Source: Lacimicrobium alkaliphilum | Lineage (GTDB): Bacteria > Pseudomonadota > Gammaproteobacteria > Enterobacterales > Alteromonadaceae | Assembly (NCBI RefSeq): GCF_001466725.1 | Contig: NZ_CP013650.1 | Location: 1,240,001 to 1,304,000, forward strand | Length of the DNA stretch: 64,000 nucleotides | Direction of reading: 5' to 3' | In this document: positions 19,247-29,275 of the stretch, in pieces | How the letters are laid out: each line of letters begins with the position of its first letter | Numbering within the stretch: the first letter of the stretch is position 1 | Position numbers and translations under genes: made by a program | The notes under the pieces: model-generated | The model's database searches: none | Told to the model about the DNA's origin: nothing | What the model saw: the letters and a program-made list of their open reading frames with translations, nothing else

Positions 19247-19322
19247 GTGGGCGTAGCTCAGTTGGTAGAGCCCCGGATTGTGATTCCGGTTGTCGTGGGT
19301 TCAAGTCCCATCGTCCACCCCA
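19247..19322 (+). tRNA. tRNA-His (anticodon GTG)
   Basis: A 76-base cloverleaf with acceptor stem GTGGGCG / CGTCCAC, anticodon GTG in the loop TTGTGAT and encoded CCA. A G at 19246 supplies the extra 5' guanosine (G-1) of histidine tRNA, so the mature RNA probably starts at 19246. Confidence 0.97.
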
Positions 19323-19424
19323 TTCCCTGCTTATTTTTTGAATAGTTTCTCCCCCTTACCGGATTTGTCATTAACAGCCTGCATCTGAGCTCGTTTTTCG
19401 CTGGAATTAGTTGGGTTGTACCGG

Positions 19425-19430
19425 TATAAT
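19425..19430 (+). promoter_or_regulatory. -10 element upstream of tig
   Basis: A perfect TATAAT lies 131 bases before tig. The matching -35 region (near 19402) is poor, so the promoter is only probable. Confidence 0.45.
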
Positions 19431-19560
19431 GCTGCGTCTTTTTATCAGGCCCTGAATCATCCATCATCAATTGGCCGTCGCCGAAACATCGCGATATGGC
19501 GGCACAAGGGCTGTGGGGTGATATTACACAAAGCCGAACAGGCAAAGTTGAGGTAGAAGA

Positions 19561-20862
19561 ATGCAAGTTTCAGTTGAGACGACTCAAGGTTTAGAACGCC
19601 GTCTTACCATTACTGTACCGGCTGAAAAAGTCGATACAGCCGTGAAATCACGTTTACAACAATTAGCTAAAACCCAACGTATCAACGGTTTCCGTCCCGG
19701 TAAAGTGCCTGTGACCGTGATTAAGAAGCGTTTTGGCCAGGCGGTCAGGCAGGAAGTGGCTGGTGAGGTCATGCAGCGCAACTTCTATGAAGCCGTAGTG
19801 CAGGAGAAGTTGAATCCAGCCGGCATGCCAGCTTTTGAGTTAAAAAAAGACAGCGACGGCGAAGATCTGCAGTTCGTTGCGTCCTTTGAAATCTATCCGG
19901 AAGTTGAAATCAAAGATCTGGATAAAATCAAGGTAGAAAAGCCGGTTGTTGAGATTACCGATAAAGATCTCGATAACATGATGGATACCCTGCGTAAGCA
20001 GCACGCTAACTGGAAAGAAGGTAAGCGCAAGGCCAAGAAAGATGATCGCGTGACCATCGATTTTGTTGGCACCATTGACGGTGAAGAGTTTGAAGGTGGT
20101 AAAGCCGAAGACTTCCAGCTGGAGCTGGGTAAAGGCAGCATGATTCCGGGCTTTGAAGATCCTATCGTCGGTCATAAGCCGGGTGAAGAAGTGGTTGCTG
20201 ATGTGACCTTCCCGGAAGATTATCATGCCGAAAAACTGAAAGGCAAAGAGGCTCAGTTTAAGATCACCATCAAAAAAGTTGAAGGTCTTGACCTGCCTAA
20301 AGTTGACGACGAATTTGCCAAGCTCTTCGGTGTAGAAGAGGGCGGTGTAGACGCATTGCGTGACGAAGTGCGTAAAAATATGCAGCGTGAACTGGAGCAG
20401 ACTCTGAAGAATCAGGTTAAAGAGCAGGTGATTAATGGTCTGGTAGAGAGTAACCAGATTGACCTGCCTAAGGCGCTGGTAGAGCAGGAAATTAATCAGT
20501 TACGTCAGCAGGCGCTGCAGCGTTTCGGTAATCAGCAGCAGGGTAATATGCCTGAACTGCCTGCCGAATTGTTTGAAGAGAATGCACGCCGCAGGGTATC
20601 TGTAGGTTTGTTGCTCGGTGAAGTGATCAAACAGAAAGAGCTGAAGGTCGATGAAGGCAAGGTTCAGTCTCTGATTGAGACCACCGCGTCAGCTTACGAA
20701 GACCCACAGGAAGTGATTAATTACTACAAGAGTAATAAAGAACTGATGCAGCAGATGCAGAATCTGGCCCTTGAAGAGCAGGCAGTAGAAAGTCTGCTTG
20801 CCGATGCTAAGGTCAAGGAAGTGAAAAAGAAATTTGACGACATAATGAACAAGCAAGCCTGA
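19561..20862 (+). CDS. tig: trigger factor, ribosome-associated chaperone
   Basis: Trigger factor binds nascent chains at the ribosomal exit tunnel. The 433-residue protein has the ribosome-binding domain with the signature [17 protein letters not shown] near residues 44-60, an FKBP-type peptidyl-prolyl isomerase domain (about 150-245, with [22 protein letters not shown]) and a long C-terminal helical substrate cradle. Gene order tig-clpP-clpX-lon-hupB-ppiD is the conserved gammaproteobacterial quality-control cluster. Confidence 0.98.
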   Translation: MQVSVETTQGLERRLTITVPAEKVDTAVKSRLQQLAKTQRINGFRPGKVPVTVIKKRFGQAVRQEVAGEVMQRNFYEAVVQEKLNPAGMPAFELKKDSDGEDLQFVASFEIYPEVEIKDLDKIKVEKPVVEITDKDLDNMMDTLRKQHANWKEGKRKAKKDDRVTIDFVGTIDGEEFEGGKAEDFQLELGKGSMIPGFEDPIVGHKPGEEVVADVTFPEDYHAEKLKGKEAQFKITIKKVEGLDLPKVDDEFAKLFGVEEGGVDALRDEVRKNMQRELEQTLKNQVKEQVINGLVESNQIDLPKALVEQEINQLRQQALQRFGNQQQGNMPELPAELFEENARRRVSVGLLLGEVIKQKELKVDEGKVQSLIETTASAYEDPQEVINYYKSNKELMQQMQNLALEEQAVESLLADAKVKEVKKKFDDIMNKQA

Positions 20863-20903
20863 TTTCGTTCTTGCTCGTTGACTTAGTCTGTCAGCACCTG
20901 ATT

Positions 20904-20933
20904 AAATGCCCGGTAAGTACCGGGCATTTTTTA
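20904..20933 (+). terminator. Rho-independent terminator after tig
   Basis: The stem GCCCGGT / ACCGGGC with a 4-base loop is followed by a run of T. Confidence 0.92.
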
Positions 20934-21000
20934 TTTCTGCAGGGATGAAATTCAAGCCGCAAACACAGGATGTGCTCAGGCGGTAATTTGTGAGACGTTA

Positions 21001-21633
21001 ATGATGATGGAAAAGTCTTTAGAACCTATGAACTCCCTCGTTCCCATGGTGGTTGAGCAAACTTCCAAAGGGGAACGCTCCTACGATATATTCTCGCGAC
21101 TGCTGAAAGAGCGGGTAATCTTTATGGTTGGCCAGGTGGAAGACCATATGGCAAACCTGATCGTGGCGCAGATGTTGTTCCTTGAGTCTGAGAATCCGGA
21201 CAAAGATATCTTTTTGTATATCAATTCTCCTGGTGGTTCGGTTACAGCTGGTATGGCCATCTATGATACGATGAACTTTATTAAGCCGGATATCAGCACC
21301 GTATGTGTTGGTCAGGCGGCCAGCATGGGGGCATTTCTCCTGTCTGGCGGTGCTAAAGGCAAGCGCTATTGTCTGCCAAACTCCAGAGTGATGATCCATC
21401 AGCCACTGGGTGGTTTTCAGGGCCAGGCATCGGATTTTGAAATTCATGCCAAGGAAATCCTGTCTGTAAAAGAGAAGCTCAACCGTTTGTTGTCTGAACA
21501 TACCGGTCAGGATTATGAGACAGTTGCCCGGGATACCGACAGAGACAATTTCCTGAGCGCTACATCGGCTAAAGAATATGGTCTGGTGGACGAGGTGTTG
21601 AACAGCAGACTGGATGCCCACAAACAAAAGTAA
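21001..21633 (+). CDS. clpP: ATP-dependent Clp protease proteolytic subunit
   Basis: ClpP forms the 14-mer serine protease chamber fed by ClpX or ClpA. The 210-residue protein carries the catalytic triad S108 ([10 protein letters not shown]), H133 (SRVMIHQP) and D182 (DTDRDNF). Three successive ATGs (21001, 21004, 21007) are possible starts; 21001 is best spaced from the weak GAG site. It is separated from clpX by a 363-base gap that carries a palindromic element, so the usual clpP-clpX co-transcription may be altered here. Confidence 0.98.
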   Translation: MMMEKSLEPMNSLVPMVVEQTSKGERSYDIFSRLLKERVIFMVGQVEDHMANLIVAQMLFLESENPDKDIFLYINSPGGSVTAGMAIYDTMNFIKPDISTVCVGQAASMGAFLLSGGAKGKRYCLPNSRVMIHQPLGGFQGQASDFEIHAKEILSVKEKLNRLLSEHTGQDYETVARDTDRDNFLSATSAKEYGLVDEVLNSRLDAHKQK

Positions 21634-21641
21634 GTCCGGCG

Positions 21642-21908
21642 AGAGCGTGTTGACCTTTGCTGTATATTTTTGCAACGCGTTGTGCGGTATTTATACAATG
21701 AAGCGCAAGTGTGGTGTAGTTGTTCTACATGAATGAGTGCTGAAGCAGTAGAAATGCCGCACAAACGTTGCCCAAAGGGTTCGTCCTAAACGCTTTTTAC
21801 TCATTGTTGCTTATTTTTGACTTAATCCATTAGGCCTGCAAATAAGCGCCGCGATTAAAAAGCGTTTAGTTGGAACAAAATTCATACAGAAAAGGTCAAC
21901 ACGCTCTA
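21642..21908. mobile_element. MITE-like palindromic element between clpP and clpX
   Basis: About 267 bases are bounded by inverted termini: AGAGCGTGTTGACCTTT at the left (21642-21658) and its exact reverse complement at the right (21891-21907), with similarity continuing into CTGTAT. A second, nested perfect inverted repeat, CTAAACGCTTTTTA (21786-21799) and TAAAAAGCGTTTAG (21856-21869), lies inside. There is no ORF for a transposase, and no clear target duplication was seen. This is the form of a non-autonomous transposable element or dispersed palindromic repeat. Confidence 0.72.
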
Positions 21909-21910
21909 AT

Positions 21911-21927
21911 CCAAATGGATTATTTGG
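21911..21927 (+). other. small hairpin in the clpX leader
   Basis: CCAAAT-GGATT-ATTTGG is a perfect 6-bp stem with a 5-base loop just outside the palindromic element and 70 bases before clpX. Its role is unknown. Confidence 0.35.
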
Positions 21928-21996
21928 CCGATAGAGATGAATAGATGTAAGCTTAGGTAGTGATTTATGCCTGAGTCTGACAGAGGTAAAATATAA

Positions 21997-23274
21997 ATGA
22001 GCGATAATCAGAGCGGGGAAGGTGACAACAAACTCTTGTACTGTTCCTTCTGCGGCAAGAGTCAGCACGAAGTCCGCAAGTTGATTGCCGGACCATCGGT
22101 GTTTATCTGCGACGAATGTGTGGAATTGTGTAATGACATCATTCGCGAAGAGATCAAAGAAATCGCACCGAAGAAGAAGCAGAGTGCGCTGCCAAAACCG
22201 AGCGAGATCCACAAGCACCTCGATGACTATGTTATTGGCCAGGAGCATGCCAAGAAGGTTCTGTCAGTGGCGGTGTACAATCACTATAAGCGGTTACGCA
22301 ATGGTGACGTACACGAAGGTGTCGAGCTGGGTAAGAGTAATATTCTGCTCATCGGTCCTACCGGTAGCGGTAAAACCCTGCTGGCCGAGACCCTTGCCCG
22401 TTTTCTGGATGTGCCCTTCACTATGGCCGATGCCACAACACTGACCGAGGCCGGTTATGTGGGTGAAGATGTTGAGAACATCATTCAGAAGCTGTTGCAA
22501 AAGTGCGATTACGACGTTGAAAAAGCCCAGCGTGGCATCGTCTATATTGATGAAATCGACAAAATATCGCGCAAATCTGATAACCCCTCGATCACCCGGG
22601 ATGTATCCGGAGAAGGGGTACAGCAGGCGCTGCTCAAGCTGATTGAAGGAACCATTGCCTCTGTGCCGCCACAGGGGGGCAGAAAGCATCCTCAGCAGGA
22701 ATTCCTGCAGGTGGATACGTCCAAAATTCTGTTTGTTTGTGGTGGTGCTTTTGCCGGACTGGATAAAGTCATTGAACAACGGGCACAAACCGGAACCAGT
22801 ATTGGTTTTGGCGCTGAGGTGCGAAGCAAATCGGATATGATGGGCCTGAGTAAATTGTTCCAGCAGGTTGAACCTGAAGATCTGGTCAAATATGGTCTGA
22901 TCCCAGAGTTTATCGGTCGTTTGCCGGTTGTGGCGACGCTTGAAGAACTCAATGAAGATGCGCTGATTCAGATTCTGCGTGAACCGAAAAATGCCCTGAC
23001 CAAGCAATATGCAGCCTTATTCTCTATGGAAAATGCTGAGCTGGAGTTCCGCGAAGATGCTCTGCACGCCATCGCGGTGAAGGCCATGGAGCGTAAGACC
23101 GGTGCCCGTGGATTGCGCTCAATTGTTGAAGGCGTGTTGCTGGAAACCATGTATGACCTGCCTTCGATGGATGATGTCAGCAAGGTGGTGATTGATGAGT
23201 CTGTGATTCGTGGTGAGTCCAAACCTATACTCATCTATGACAATGCCAAAGAGAAAAAAGCGGCGTCAGAATAA
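21997..23274 (+). CDS. clpX: ATP-dependent Clp protease ATP-binding subunit
   Basis: ClpX is the hexameric AAA+ unfoldase that feeds ClpP. The 425-residue protein has the N-terminal zinc-binding C4 domain (C16, C19, C38, C41), Walker A GPTGSGKT (120-127), Walker [10 protein letters not shown] and the [14 protein letters not shown] pore-region block. A GAGGTAA ribosome site precedes the ATG. Its transcription must pass through or start downstream of the 267-base element that separates it from clpP. Confidence 0.98.
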   Translation: MSDNQSGEGDNKLLYCSFCGKSQHEVRKLIAGPSVFICDECVELCNDIIREEIKEIAPKKKQSALPKPSEIHKHLDDYVIGQEHAKKVLSVAVYNHYKRLRNGDVHEGVELGKSNILLIGPTGSGKTLLAETLARFLDVPFTMADATTLTEAGYVGEDVENIIQKLLQKCDYDVEKAQRGIVYIDEIDKISRKSDNPSITRDVSGEGVQQALLKLIEGTIASVPPQGGRKHPQQEFLQVDTSKILFVCGGAFAGLDKVIEQRAQTGTSIGFGAEVRSKSDMMGLSKLFQQVEPEDLVKYGLIPEFIGRLPVVATLEELNEDALIQILREPKNALTKQYAALFSMENAELEFREDALHAIAVKAMERKTGARGLRSIVEGVLLETMYDLPSMDDVSKVVIDESVIRGESKPILIYDNAKEKKAASE

Positions 23275-23285
23275 CACCCGCGAAA

Positions 23286-23306
23286 GGGCCCAAAGGGCCC
23301 TTTTTT
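23286..23306 (+). terminator. Rho-independent terminator after clpX
   Basis: GGGCCC-AAA-GGGCCC is followed by TTTTTT. Confidence 0.9.
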
Positions 23307-23362
23307 ATGCTCAGGGATGATAATTCAGTGGTACGGGCTGATGCCCTATTGTGTATCAGTGA

Positions 23363-23389
23363 TTGAACTTTCTGCCTCCATCCCCATAT
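23363..23389 (+). promoter_or_regulatory. sigma32 (heat-shock) promoter of lon
   Basis: TTGAA (23363-23367) and CCCCATAT (23382-23389) are separated by 14 bases and fit the RpoH consensus CTTGAA-N11-16-CCCCATNT. The element is 34 bases before lon, as expected for this heat-shock protease. Confidence 0.82.
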
Positions 23390-23422
23390 TATTAGCCAAC
23401 AGAAATTGTAAAGAGATTCCTT

Positions 23423-25789
23423 ATGACGAGTGAGCGGACCGAAGTGGTCGAAATGCCGGTATTGGCACTACGTGATGTGGTGGTCTATCCGCATATGGTT
23501 ATTCCCTTGTTTGTCGGGCGCGAGAAATCTATTCAGTGCCTTGATGCCGCTATGGACAAAGACAAACAGATTTTTCTGGTGGCCCAGAAGGATGCGGGTG
23601 TGGATGAACCCGAAACCGACGATATTTATCGTGTAGGAACTATCGCTACTATTCTGCAACTTCTGAAATTACCCGATGGCACGGTGAAAGTGTTGGTGGA
23701 AGGTAATGTGAGGGGCGAGATTCAGACCTACTTACAGGAGCAGGAATACTTTGTTGCGGAAGTACTGAGAAAGGTCGACGAGCCTATTGATGAAGCCGAG
23801 CAGGAAGTGATGATTCGCTCAGCCACCTCACAGTTCGAAGGTTATGTAAAGCTGAACAAGAAAATTCCTCCGGAAGTACTGACCTCGTTGAATGGTATTG
23901 AGGATGCGGCGAGGCTGGCTGACACTATGGCTGCTCACATGCCGCTTAAACTTTCTGAAAAACAGAAAGTGTTGGAAATGGACCAGGTGGGCGAGCGTCT
24001 GGAATATCTGATGGCGCTGATGGAAAGTGAGATTGATCTGCTACAGGTGGAGAAAAAGATCCGCACCCGGGTTAAGAAGCAGATGGAGAAGAGCCAGCGC
24101 GAGTACTATCTGAATGAGCAGATGAAGGCTATCCAGAAAGAACTGGGGGAGCTTGACGATGCGCCGGATGAATTTGAAACCCTGAGTAAAAAGATTGAAG
24201 ACGCCAGGATGCCGGCGGATGCCAAACAGAAGGCGACTGCTGAACTACAGAAGCTGAAGATGATGTCGCCCATGTCAGCCGAAGCCACGGTCGTTCGCAG
24301 CTATATAGACTGGCTGGTGACCGTTCCGTGGTTCAAACGCAGCAAGGTGAAGAAGGATCTCGCTAACGCGGAAAAGATTCTGGACGCAGACCACTATGGT
24401 CTGGAGCGGGTAAAAGAGCGCATTATCGAATATCTGGCGGTGCAACAACGGGTCAGAAAGCTCAAAGGACCGATACTCTGTCTGGTCGGGCCGCCAGGGG
24501 TGGGTAAGACCTCCTTGGGCCAGTCCATCGCCAAGGCTACCGGCCGCAAATACGTGCGTATGGCTTTGGGTGGCGTCAGAGATGAAGCGGAAATCCGCGG
24601 GCACAGACGTACTTATATCGGTTCACTGCCAGGCAAACTGGTGCAGAAAATGGCCAAAGTCGGGGTCAAGAATCCGCTGTTTTTGCTGGATGAGATCGAC
24701 AAGATGTCATCAGATATGCGGGGAGACCCGGCTTCAGCCTTGTTGGAGGTGCTGGATCCGGAACAGAACAGTACCTTCAGTGACCATTACCTGGAGGTGG
24801 ACTATGACCTGTCTGATGTGATGTTTGTGGCCACATCTAACAGCATGAACATTCCGGGCCCGCTGCTCGACCGTATGGAAGTTATTCGCCTGTCCGGTTA
24901 TACCGAAGATGAAAAACTCAATATTGCCAAAGGTCACCTGATCGAGAAACAGATGGGCCGTAACGGCCTCAAAAAAGGTGAATTGATGATAGAAGAGTCG
25001 GCTATCATCGGTATTATTCGCTACTACACCCGCGAAGCAGGGGTGCGCAGTCTGGAGCGCGAAATTTCTAAGATCTGCCGTAAGGCGGTGAAGAATATTT
25101 TGCTGGATAAGTCTGTCAAGAAAGTGGTGGTGTCTGCCAAGAACCTGTCTGACTATCTCGGCGTGCAGCGTTTTGACTACGGCAAGGCAGATAAGAATAA
25201 TCAGATAGGGCAAGTCACCGGGCTGGCCTGGACTCAGGTAGGTGGAGACCTGCTGACCATAGAGACTGCAGCCGTGCCGGGTAAGGGGAAAACGACCTTC
25301 ACCGGATCCCTCGGTGATGTGATGCAGGAGTCGATTCAGACAGCCATGACAGTGGTCAGGAGCCGAGCAGGTAAACTGGGTATCAACAAAGATTTCCACG
25401 AGAAGCGGGATATCCATGTGCATGTTCCCGAAGGGGCTACGCCAAAAGACGGCCCCAGTGCTGGTATCGCCATGTGTACAGCGCTGGTATCAACCCTGAC
25501 CGGTAATCCTGTCAAGTGTGATGTGGCCATGACCGGTGAGATTACTCTTCGTGGTGAAGTGCTTGCCATTGGCGGCCTCAAAGAGAAGTTACTGGCTGCT
25601 CACCGTGGTGGTATCAAGACGGTGGTTATTCCCAAAGAAAACGAGCGGGATCTGAAGGAGATTCCGGACAACGTCAAACAGGACCTCGACATTCATCCCG
25701 TACAGTGGATTGACGAGGTTTTAGTCCTGGCGCTGGCCAATAATCCTGAAGGATTCGAGCCCGTAGAGCCTGAAGAGCAGGAAAAGTAG
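23423..25789 (+). CDS. lon: Lon protease (La), ATP-dependent
   Basis: Lon degrades misfolded and regulatory proteins. The 788-residue protein has an N-terminal substrate-binding domain (from about residue 10), an AAA+ module with Walker [10 protein letters not shown] and Walker [10 protein letters not shown], and a C-terminal protease domain. The catalytic serine is S679 in [10 protein letters not shown], and the dyad lysine lies in the region of [14 protein letters not shown]. It has its own heat-shock promoter downstream of the clpX terminator. Confidence 0.98.
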   Translation: MTSERTEVVEMPVLALRDVVVYPHMVIPLFVGREKSIQCLDAAMDKDKQIFLVAQKDAGVDEPETDDIYRVGTIATILQLLKLPDGTVKVLVEGNVRGEIQTYLQEQEYFVAEVLRKVDEPIDEAEQEVMIRSATSQFEGYVKLNKKIPPEVLTSLNGIEDAARLADTMAAHMPLKLSEKQKVLEMDQVGERLEYLMALMESEIDLLQVEKKIRTRVKKQMEKSQREYYLNEQMKAIQKELGELDDAPDEFETLSKKIEDARMPADAKQKATAELQKLKMMSPMSAEATVVRSYIDWLVTVPWFKRSKVKKDLANAEKILDADHYGLERVKERIIEYLAVQQRVRKLKGPILCLVGPPGVGKTSLGQSIAKATGRKYVRMALGGVRDEAEIRGHRRTYIGSLPGKLVQKMAKVGVKNPLFLLDEIDKMSSDMRGDPASALLEVLDPEQNSTFSDHYLEVDYDLSDVMFVATSNSMNIPGPLLDRMEVIRLSGYTEDEKLNIAKGHLIEKQMGRNGLKKGELMIEESAIIGIIRYYTREAGVRSLEREISKICRKAVKNILLDKSVKKVVVSAKNLSDYLGVQRFDYGKADKNNQIGQVTGLAWTQVGGDLLTIETAAVPGKGKTTFTGSLGDVMQESIQTAMTVVRSRAGKLGINKDFHEKRDIHVHVPEGATPKDGPSAGIAMCTALVSTLTGNPVKCDVAMTGEITLRGEVLAIGGLKEKLLAAHRGGIKTVVIPKENERDLKEIPDNVKQDLDIHPVQWIDEVLVLALANNPEGFEPVEPEEQEK

Positions 25790-25926
25790 CAAATTTGCAG
25801 ATTTTTTCGTGGTCAGGGCTTCCTTACAGGAAAAGTTGTGGTAGCCTTGAACAGGAAGTGGCTTGAAGCCCTGTCACAAAAGGGATGTAAGCCATTCTCA
25901 ATAACTAAAAATATCTAAGTCTTAGC

Positions 25927-25955
25927 TTGAAGTTAATATTCAGGCTTGTTATAAC
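25927..25955 (+). promoter_or_regulatory. sigma70 promoter of hupB
   Basis: TTGAAG (25927-25932) and TATAAC (25950-25955) are 17 bases apart, 57 bases before the GTG start. Confidence 0.7.
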
Positions 25956-26012
25956 AAATTCGCAACAAGTATGCGGAACAGATAAATAATAACAAATGAA
26001 GGGGATGATATT

Positions 26013-26285
26013 GTGAATAAGTCTCAACTAATCGATAAGATCGCTGCCGGCGCTGATATTTCAAAAGCCGCTGCAGGTCGTTCGTTAGACGCATTGACCG
26101 ATGCAGTTACTGAAGCGTTGAAAAACGGTGATCAAGTTGCTTTGGTTGGTTTTGGTACTTTCTCTGTACGTGAACGTGCTGCCCGTAGCGGCCGCAATCC
26201 ACAAACAGGTGCAACTATCCAGATAGCCGCGGCCAAAGTGCCTTCTTTCAAAGCTGGTAAAGCGCTGAAAGACGCCTGTAACTAA
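26013..26285 (+). CDS. hupB: DNA-binding protein HU-beta
   Basis: HU is a nucleoid-associated dimer that bends DNA. The 90-residue protein is almost identical to E. coli HupB at its N-terminus ([23 protein letters not shown]) and has the DNA-arm motif GRNPQTG. The start codon is GTG, as in E. coli hupB, with a weak GGGG site upstream. It lies between lon and ppiD, the conserved position. Confidence 0.97.
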   Translation: MNKSQLIDKIAAGADISKAAAGRSLDALTDAVTEALKNGDQVALVGFGTFSVRERAARSGRNPQTGATIQIAAAKVPSFKAGKALKDACN

Positions 26286-26306
26286 GCACAAAACGTGTTT
26301 AAAAAA

Positions 26307-26334
26307 AGCGATGAGTTGTCTCATCGCTTTTTTT
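26307..26334 (+). terminator. Rho-independent terminator after hupB
   Basis: AGCGATGAG-TTGT-CTCATCGCT is flanked by A7 and T7, so it could also stop leftward transcription. Confidence 0.94.
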
Positions 26335-26404
26335 ATGTCCAGGGGCTGTGTATGGACTGTGATGTCCAGTGAGTACGGCTTTGTTGTTTTCCCCGACAAT
26401 ACGG

Positions 26405-26410
26405 TATAAT
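26405..26410 (+). promoter_or_regulatory. -10 element of the ppiD promoter
   Basis: A perfect TATAAT lies 52 bases before ppiD, with TTGTTG about 18 bases upstream as a possible -35. Confidence 0.5.
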
Positions 26411-26461
26411 CACCGCCATTTTCAGTCTGCCGTCAGGCTAAACCGGAGTTAAAAGACCAAG

Positions 26462-28381
26462 ATGTTAGAAAGAATCAGAGAGGGCTCTCAGGGGCTGGGT
26501 GCCAAAATTATTCTCGGGCTGGTGATCATCACCTTCGCTTTGGCTGGCGTTGGCAGTTATCTCAATGCGACCAGTGATCAGCCTGTCGCTACCGTTAATG
26601 GTGACGAAATAGGCCAATCAAGCCTCGAGCGAGCCTACCAGAATGAGCGAGCCAGGATGGAGCAGCAGTATGGTGATGCGTTCACCGATATGATGGCAGA
26701 CTCAGAATATATGCGTAGTTTCAGACGCAATCTGTTGGATCGTCTGATTGCTGACAAGTTAGTAGAGCAGGCGGCTGAAGAGTTGGGACTGAGAGTCAGT
26801 GATCAGCAAGTAAAGCAGGCTATTCTGGATACGCCCAGCTTTCAGATAGCGGGCGTGTTTAATAACGACAGATATCAGGCTATATTGCGCCAGAATGCTC
26901 TGCAGCCAAAGGACTTTCGCGATACTCTGCGACGGGACCTGACCCGTCAGCAGGTGGTTACAGCGGTTTTAGGGTCCGAATTCAGCCTGGATAGCGAATC
27001 GCAACAGGCGTACAGATTACAGCAGCAAACACGGGATCTTGGCTACCTGTCGATACCAGCCAGTGCCTTCGGGCAGGAAGTGGACGTGTCTGACGAGGAG
27101 ATTAACGCATTTTATCAGGCTAATATCGCCAGTTTCGATACTCAGGAGAAAGTCTCCCTGCGTTATGTAGAGCTTGAGGTTGAGGACTTATTGTCCGACG
27201 CGGAAGTGAGCGAGACTGAACTGGAGGAATACTATCAACTGAATGCTGAACAGTATCGCAGTGAAGAAGAGCGCCGGGCTTCCCATATACTTCTTGAAGT
27301 GGATGATGACAATGCCGAAGAGCAAATGGCACTGGCTCAGGAGCTTCGTCAGCGACTACAGGATGGTGAAGATTTTGCGGCACTGGCAGAAGAATATTCT
27401 GACGATACTTTCAGTGCCGAAAACGGTGGTGATCTTGATTGGTTTGGTCGTGAGGTTATGGATCCGGATTTCGAGGAGGCGACCTTTGCGTTGCAGCAGG
27501 AAGGAGATATCAGCGAGCCGGTAACCACAGAATTCGGTATTCATCTTATTAAGCTCACCGGCATCAAGCCCGAGCAAGTGCAGAGCCTGGAAGAGCTGCG
27601 CGATGAAATCACTGCACAGGTAAAACGGGATAAAGCGGTAGCTGAGTTCTATGATCTGCATGAACAAATCGCCAGGGTGGCTTTTGAGATGCCCGATAAT
27701 CTCGACGAAGTGGCGCAGTTGGCGGGTCAGCCGGTGCAGTCTACGTCTCTGTTTTCCCGCACAGATGCGCCCGAACTGTTTTCCTCCAATCAGATGATGA
27801 ACGCAGCATTTTCCGCTGAGTTGATCGAAGACAGGGTTAACAGTGACGTGATTGACGTCTCTTCCGAGCATCTGGTGGTTATGCGCGTTGGTGAGCATCA
27901 GCCACAACGAACCCGCGCGCTGGATGAGGTTGAGCCCATGATCTACGAACAATTGCAGGCCCAGAAGGCGCAGCAGGCTGCCCGCGACTGGGCTAAAGAG
28001 ATACTCGGTGATTATCAATCCGGTGAAACCGATGCTGCAGAAGAAAAGCTTGCTCAGATGTCATTGAGCTGGGAAGAGTATGAAGCACAGATGCGTTATG
28101 GTGCGTCCTTGCCTCCGGCGGTGATAGAAGAGGCGTTCAGGCTGTCTGCACAGCAGAATGACAATATGGCCGTGGTGAATACTAACGATGGTAACGTAGC
28201 CCTTGTCAGAGTCGATCAGATTCACACTGCTGATGATGCCGAGCCGGCAATGCTTGGACAGTTGTCTGAACAATTATCTGAGGGTCGCGGCCAGAGGGTA
28301 TATATGGATTTCATTGAAGCGCTGAAAGAAGACGCAGATATTGAGGTGTATGCCGTGCAACCGGAACCGGCTCAGTATTAA
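26462..28381 (+). CDS. ppiD: periplasmic chaperone / peptidyl-prolyl isomerase D
   Basis: PpiD is an inner-membrane-anchored periplasmic chaperone that works near the SecYEG exit and helps outer-membrane protein folding. The 639-residue protein has one N-terminal helix (about 16-34, LGAKIILGLVIITFALAGV), a SurA-N-like domain, and a parvulin domain around residues 267-365 (RRASHILLEVDDDNAEEQ to FGIHLIKLTGI). It is the last gene of the quality-control cluster and is followed by a strong terminator. Confidence 0.96.
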   Translation: MLERIREGSQGLGAKIILGLVIITFALAGVGSYLNATSDQPVATVNGDEIGQSSLERAYQNERARMEQQYGDAFTDMMADSEYMRSFRRNLLDRLIADKLVEQAAEELGLRVSDQQVKQAILDTPSFQIAGVFNNDRYQAILRQNALQPKDFRDTLRRDLTRQQVVTAVLGSEFSLDSESQQAYRLQQQTRDLGYLSIPASAFGQEVDVSDEEINAFYQANIASFDTQEKVSLRYVELEVEDLLSDAEVSETELEEYYQLNAEQYRSEEERRASHILLEVDDDNAEEQMALAQELRQRLQDGEDFAALAEEYSDDTFSAENGGDLDWFGREVMDPDFEEATFALQQEGDISEPVTTEFGIHLIKLTGIKPEQVQSLEELRDEITAQVKRDKAVAEFYDLHEQIARVAFEMPDNLDEVAQLAGQPVQSTSLFSRTDAPELFSSNQMMNAAFSAELIEDRVNSDVIDVSSEHLVVMRVGEHQPQRTRALDEVEPMIYEQLQAQKAQQAARDWAKEILGDYQSGETDAAEEKLAQMSLSWEEYEAQMRYGASLPPAVIEEAFRLSAQQNDNMAVVNTNDGNVALVRVDQIHTADDAEPAMLGQLSEQLSEGRGQRVYMDFIEALKEDADIEVYAVQPEPAQY

Positions 28382-28414
28382 TCCTGTAGATATGGATTAA
28401 TCTTTAGAGAAAAA

Positions 28415-28437
28415 CGCTGCTTCGGCAGCGCTTTTTT
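28415..28437 (+). terminator. Rho-independent terminator after ppiD
   Basis: CGCTGC-TTCG-GCAGCG has a stable tetraloop and is followed by CTTTTTTT. Confidence 0.94.
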
Positions 28438-28441
28438 TATT

Positions 28442-28497
28442 CCGGGCTTCCTGCCCGGCCAGCTAAAGCTGTTGAAAATCGCTCCTGGCGATTTTTT
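28442..28497 (+). repeat. divergent copy of the three-hairpin terminator-associated repeat
   Basis: Immediately behind the ppiD terminator are three hairpins in series: CCGGGC-TTCCT-GCCCGG, CAGCT-AA-AGCTG, and AAAATCGC-TCCTG-GCGATTTT. The middle word (GGCCAGCTAAAGCTGT) is identical to other copies at 40.4 and 52.9 kb. The outer two stems have different bases but the same pairing, so structure rather than sequence is kept. The last hairpin plus T-run abuts the sapF stop. Confidence 0.7.
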
Positions 28498-29275
28498 ATT
28501 GCCCGGAAATCAGTTCCTGATGGGCCTGAATGGTTCGCCTGGTGTACTCGGATTTTGGCCAGTTGAAAATCACATCCGTCTTGCCTGACTCCACCACATC
28601 GCCTTTTTCCAGAACCAGTATACGGTCGCTGATATGTCGGACGATGCCGAGATTGTGGGAGATAAAGATAAAGCCCAGCCCCAGTTGCTGCTGAAGGTTC
28701 ATCAGCAGGTTGGCTGTCTGCGACCTGACTGAGGGGTCCAGTGCCGCGAAGGGTTCGTCGGCCACTATTACCTGTGGATTGAGTATCAGTGCCCGCGCAA
28801 CGGCTGCGCGCTGATGTTGGCCTTCCGAGAGCATATGGCGATAAAAATACTGGTGCTCTGGCAGCATCCCTACCTGAACCAGGGTATTCTCGATTTGTCT
28901 TTTTCGCTCCGTTGAGGACATCCCGGTATTGAGGATCAGCGCTTCTTCCAATTGACGACCGAGAGTCAGTCCCGGATTAAGTGACTCTTTACTATGCTGG
29001 AAGATCATCCTGATGGCACTGAAACGGCGCCGGGACCCGCTATCACAAACGGGATCGCCGTTTAGCAATATACTGCCGGCCTCGGGTTTCACCACGCCTA
29101 CCAGTAACTTGGCGAGCAGAGATTTGCCGGAACCGTTTTCTCCCATTATCGCCATAGTTTCACCTCGTTTCAGCTCAAAGCTAAGGGGAGACAGGCGGAA
29201 TAACTCCTTATTCCCCAGTAAGCCGCTTTTTTGCTTACGGTAAGACAGGCCACTGACGGTTAACAGAGGATTCAT
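28496..29275 (-). CDS. sapF: Sap-type peptide ABC transporter ATP-binding protein
   Basis: This is one of two ATPases of the SapABCDF importer, linked in enterobacteria to antimicrobial peptide resistance, and in E. coli SapBCDF to putrescine export. The 259-residue protein has Walker A GENGSGKS, signature LSEGQ (in LSEGQHQRAAVARAL) and Walker B VIVADEPFAALDP. It overlaps sapD by four bases and is the distal gene of the operon. Confidence 0.93.
   Translation of the reverse strand: MNPLLTVSGLSYRKQKSGLLGNKELFRLSPLSFELKRGETMAIMGENGSGKSLLAKLLVGVVKPEAGSILLNGDPVCDSGSRRRFSAIRMIFQHSKESLNPGLTLGRQLEEALILNTGMSSTERKRQIENTLVQVGMLPEHQYFYRHMLSEGQHQRAAVARALILNPQVIVADEPFAALDPSVRSQTANLLMNLQQQLGLGFIFISHNLGIVRHISDRILVLEKGDVVESGKTDVIFNWPKSEYTRRTIQAHQELISGQ

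Noticed and set aside
22294..23007. 237-codon antisense ORF in clpX
   Set aside because: It is a shadow of a certain gene with no ribosome site or domain.
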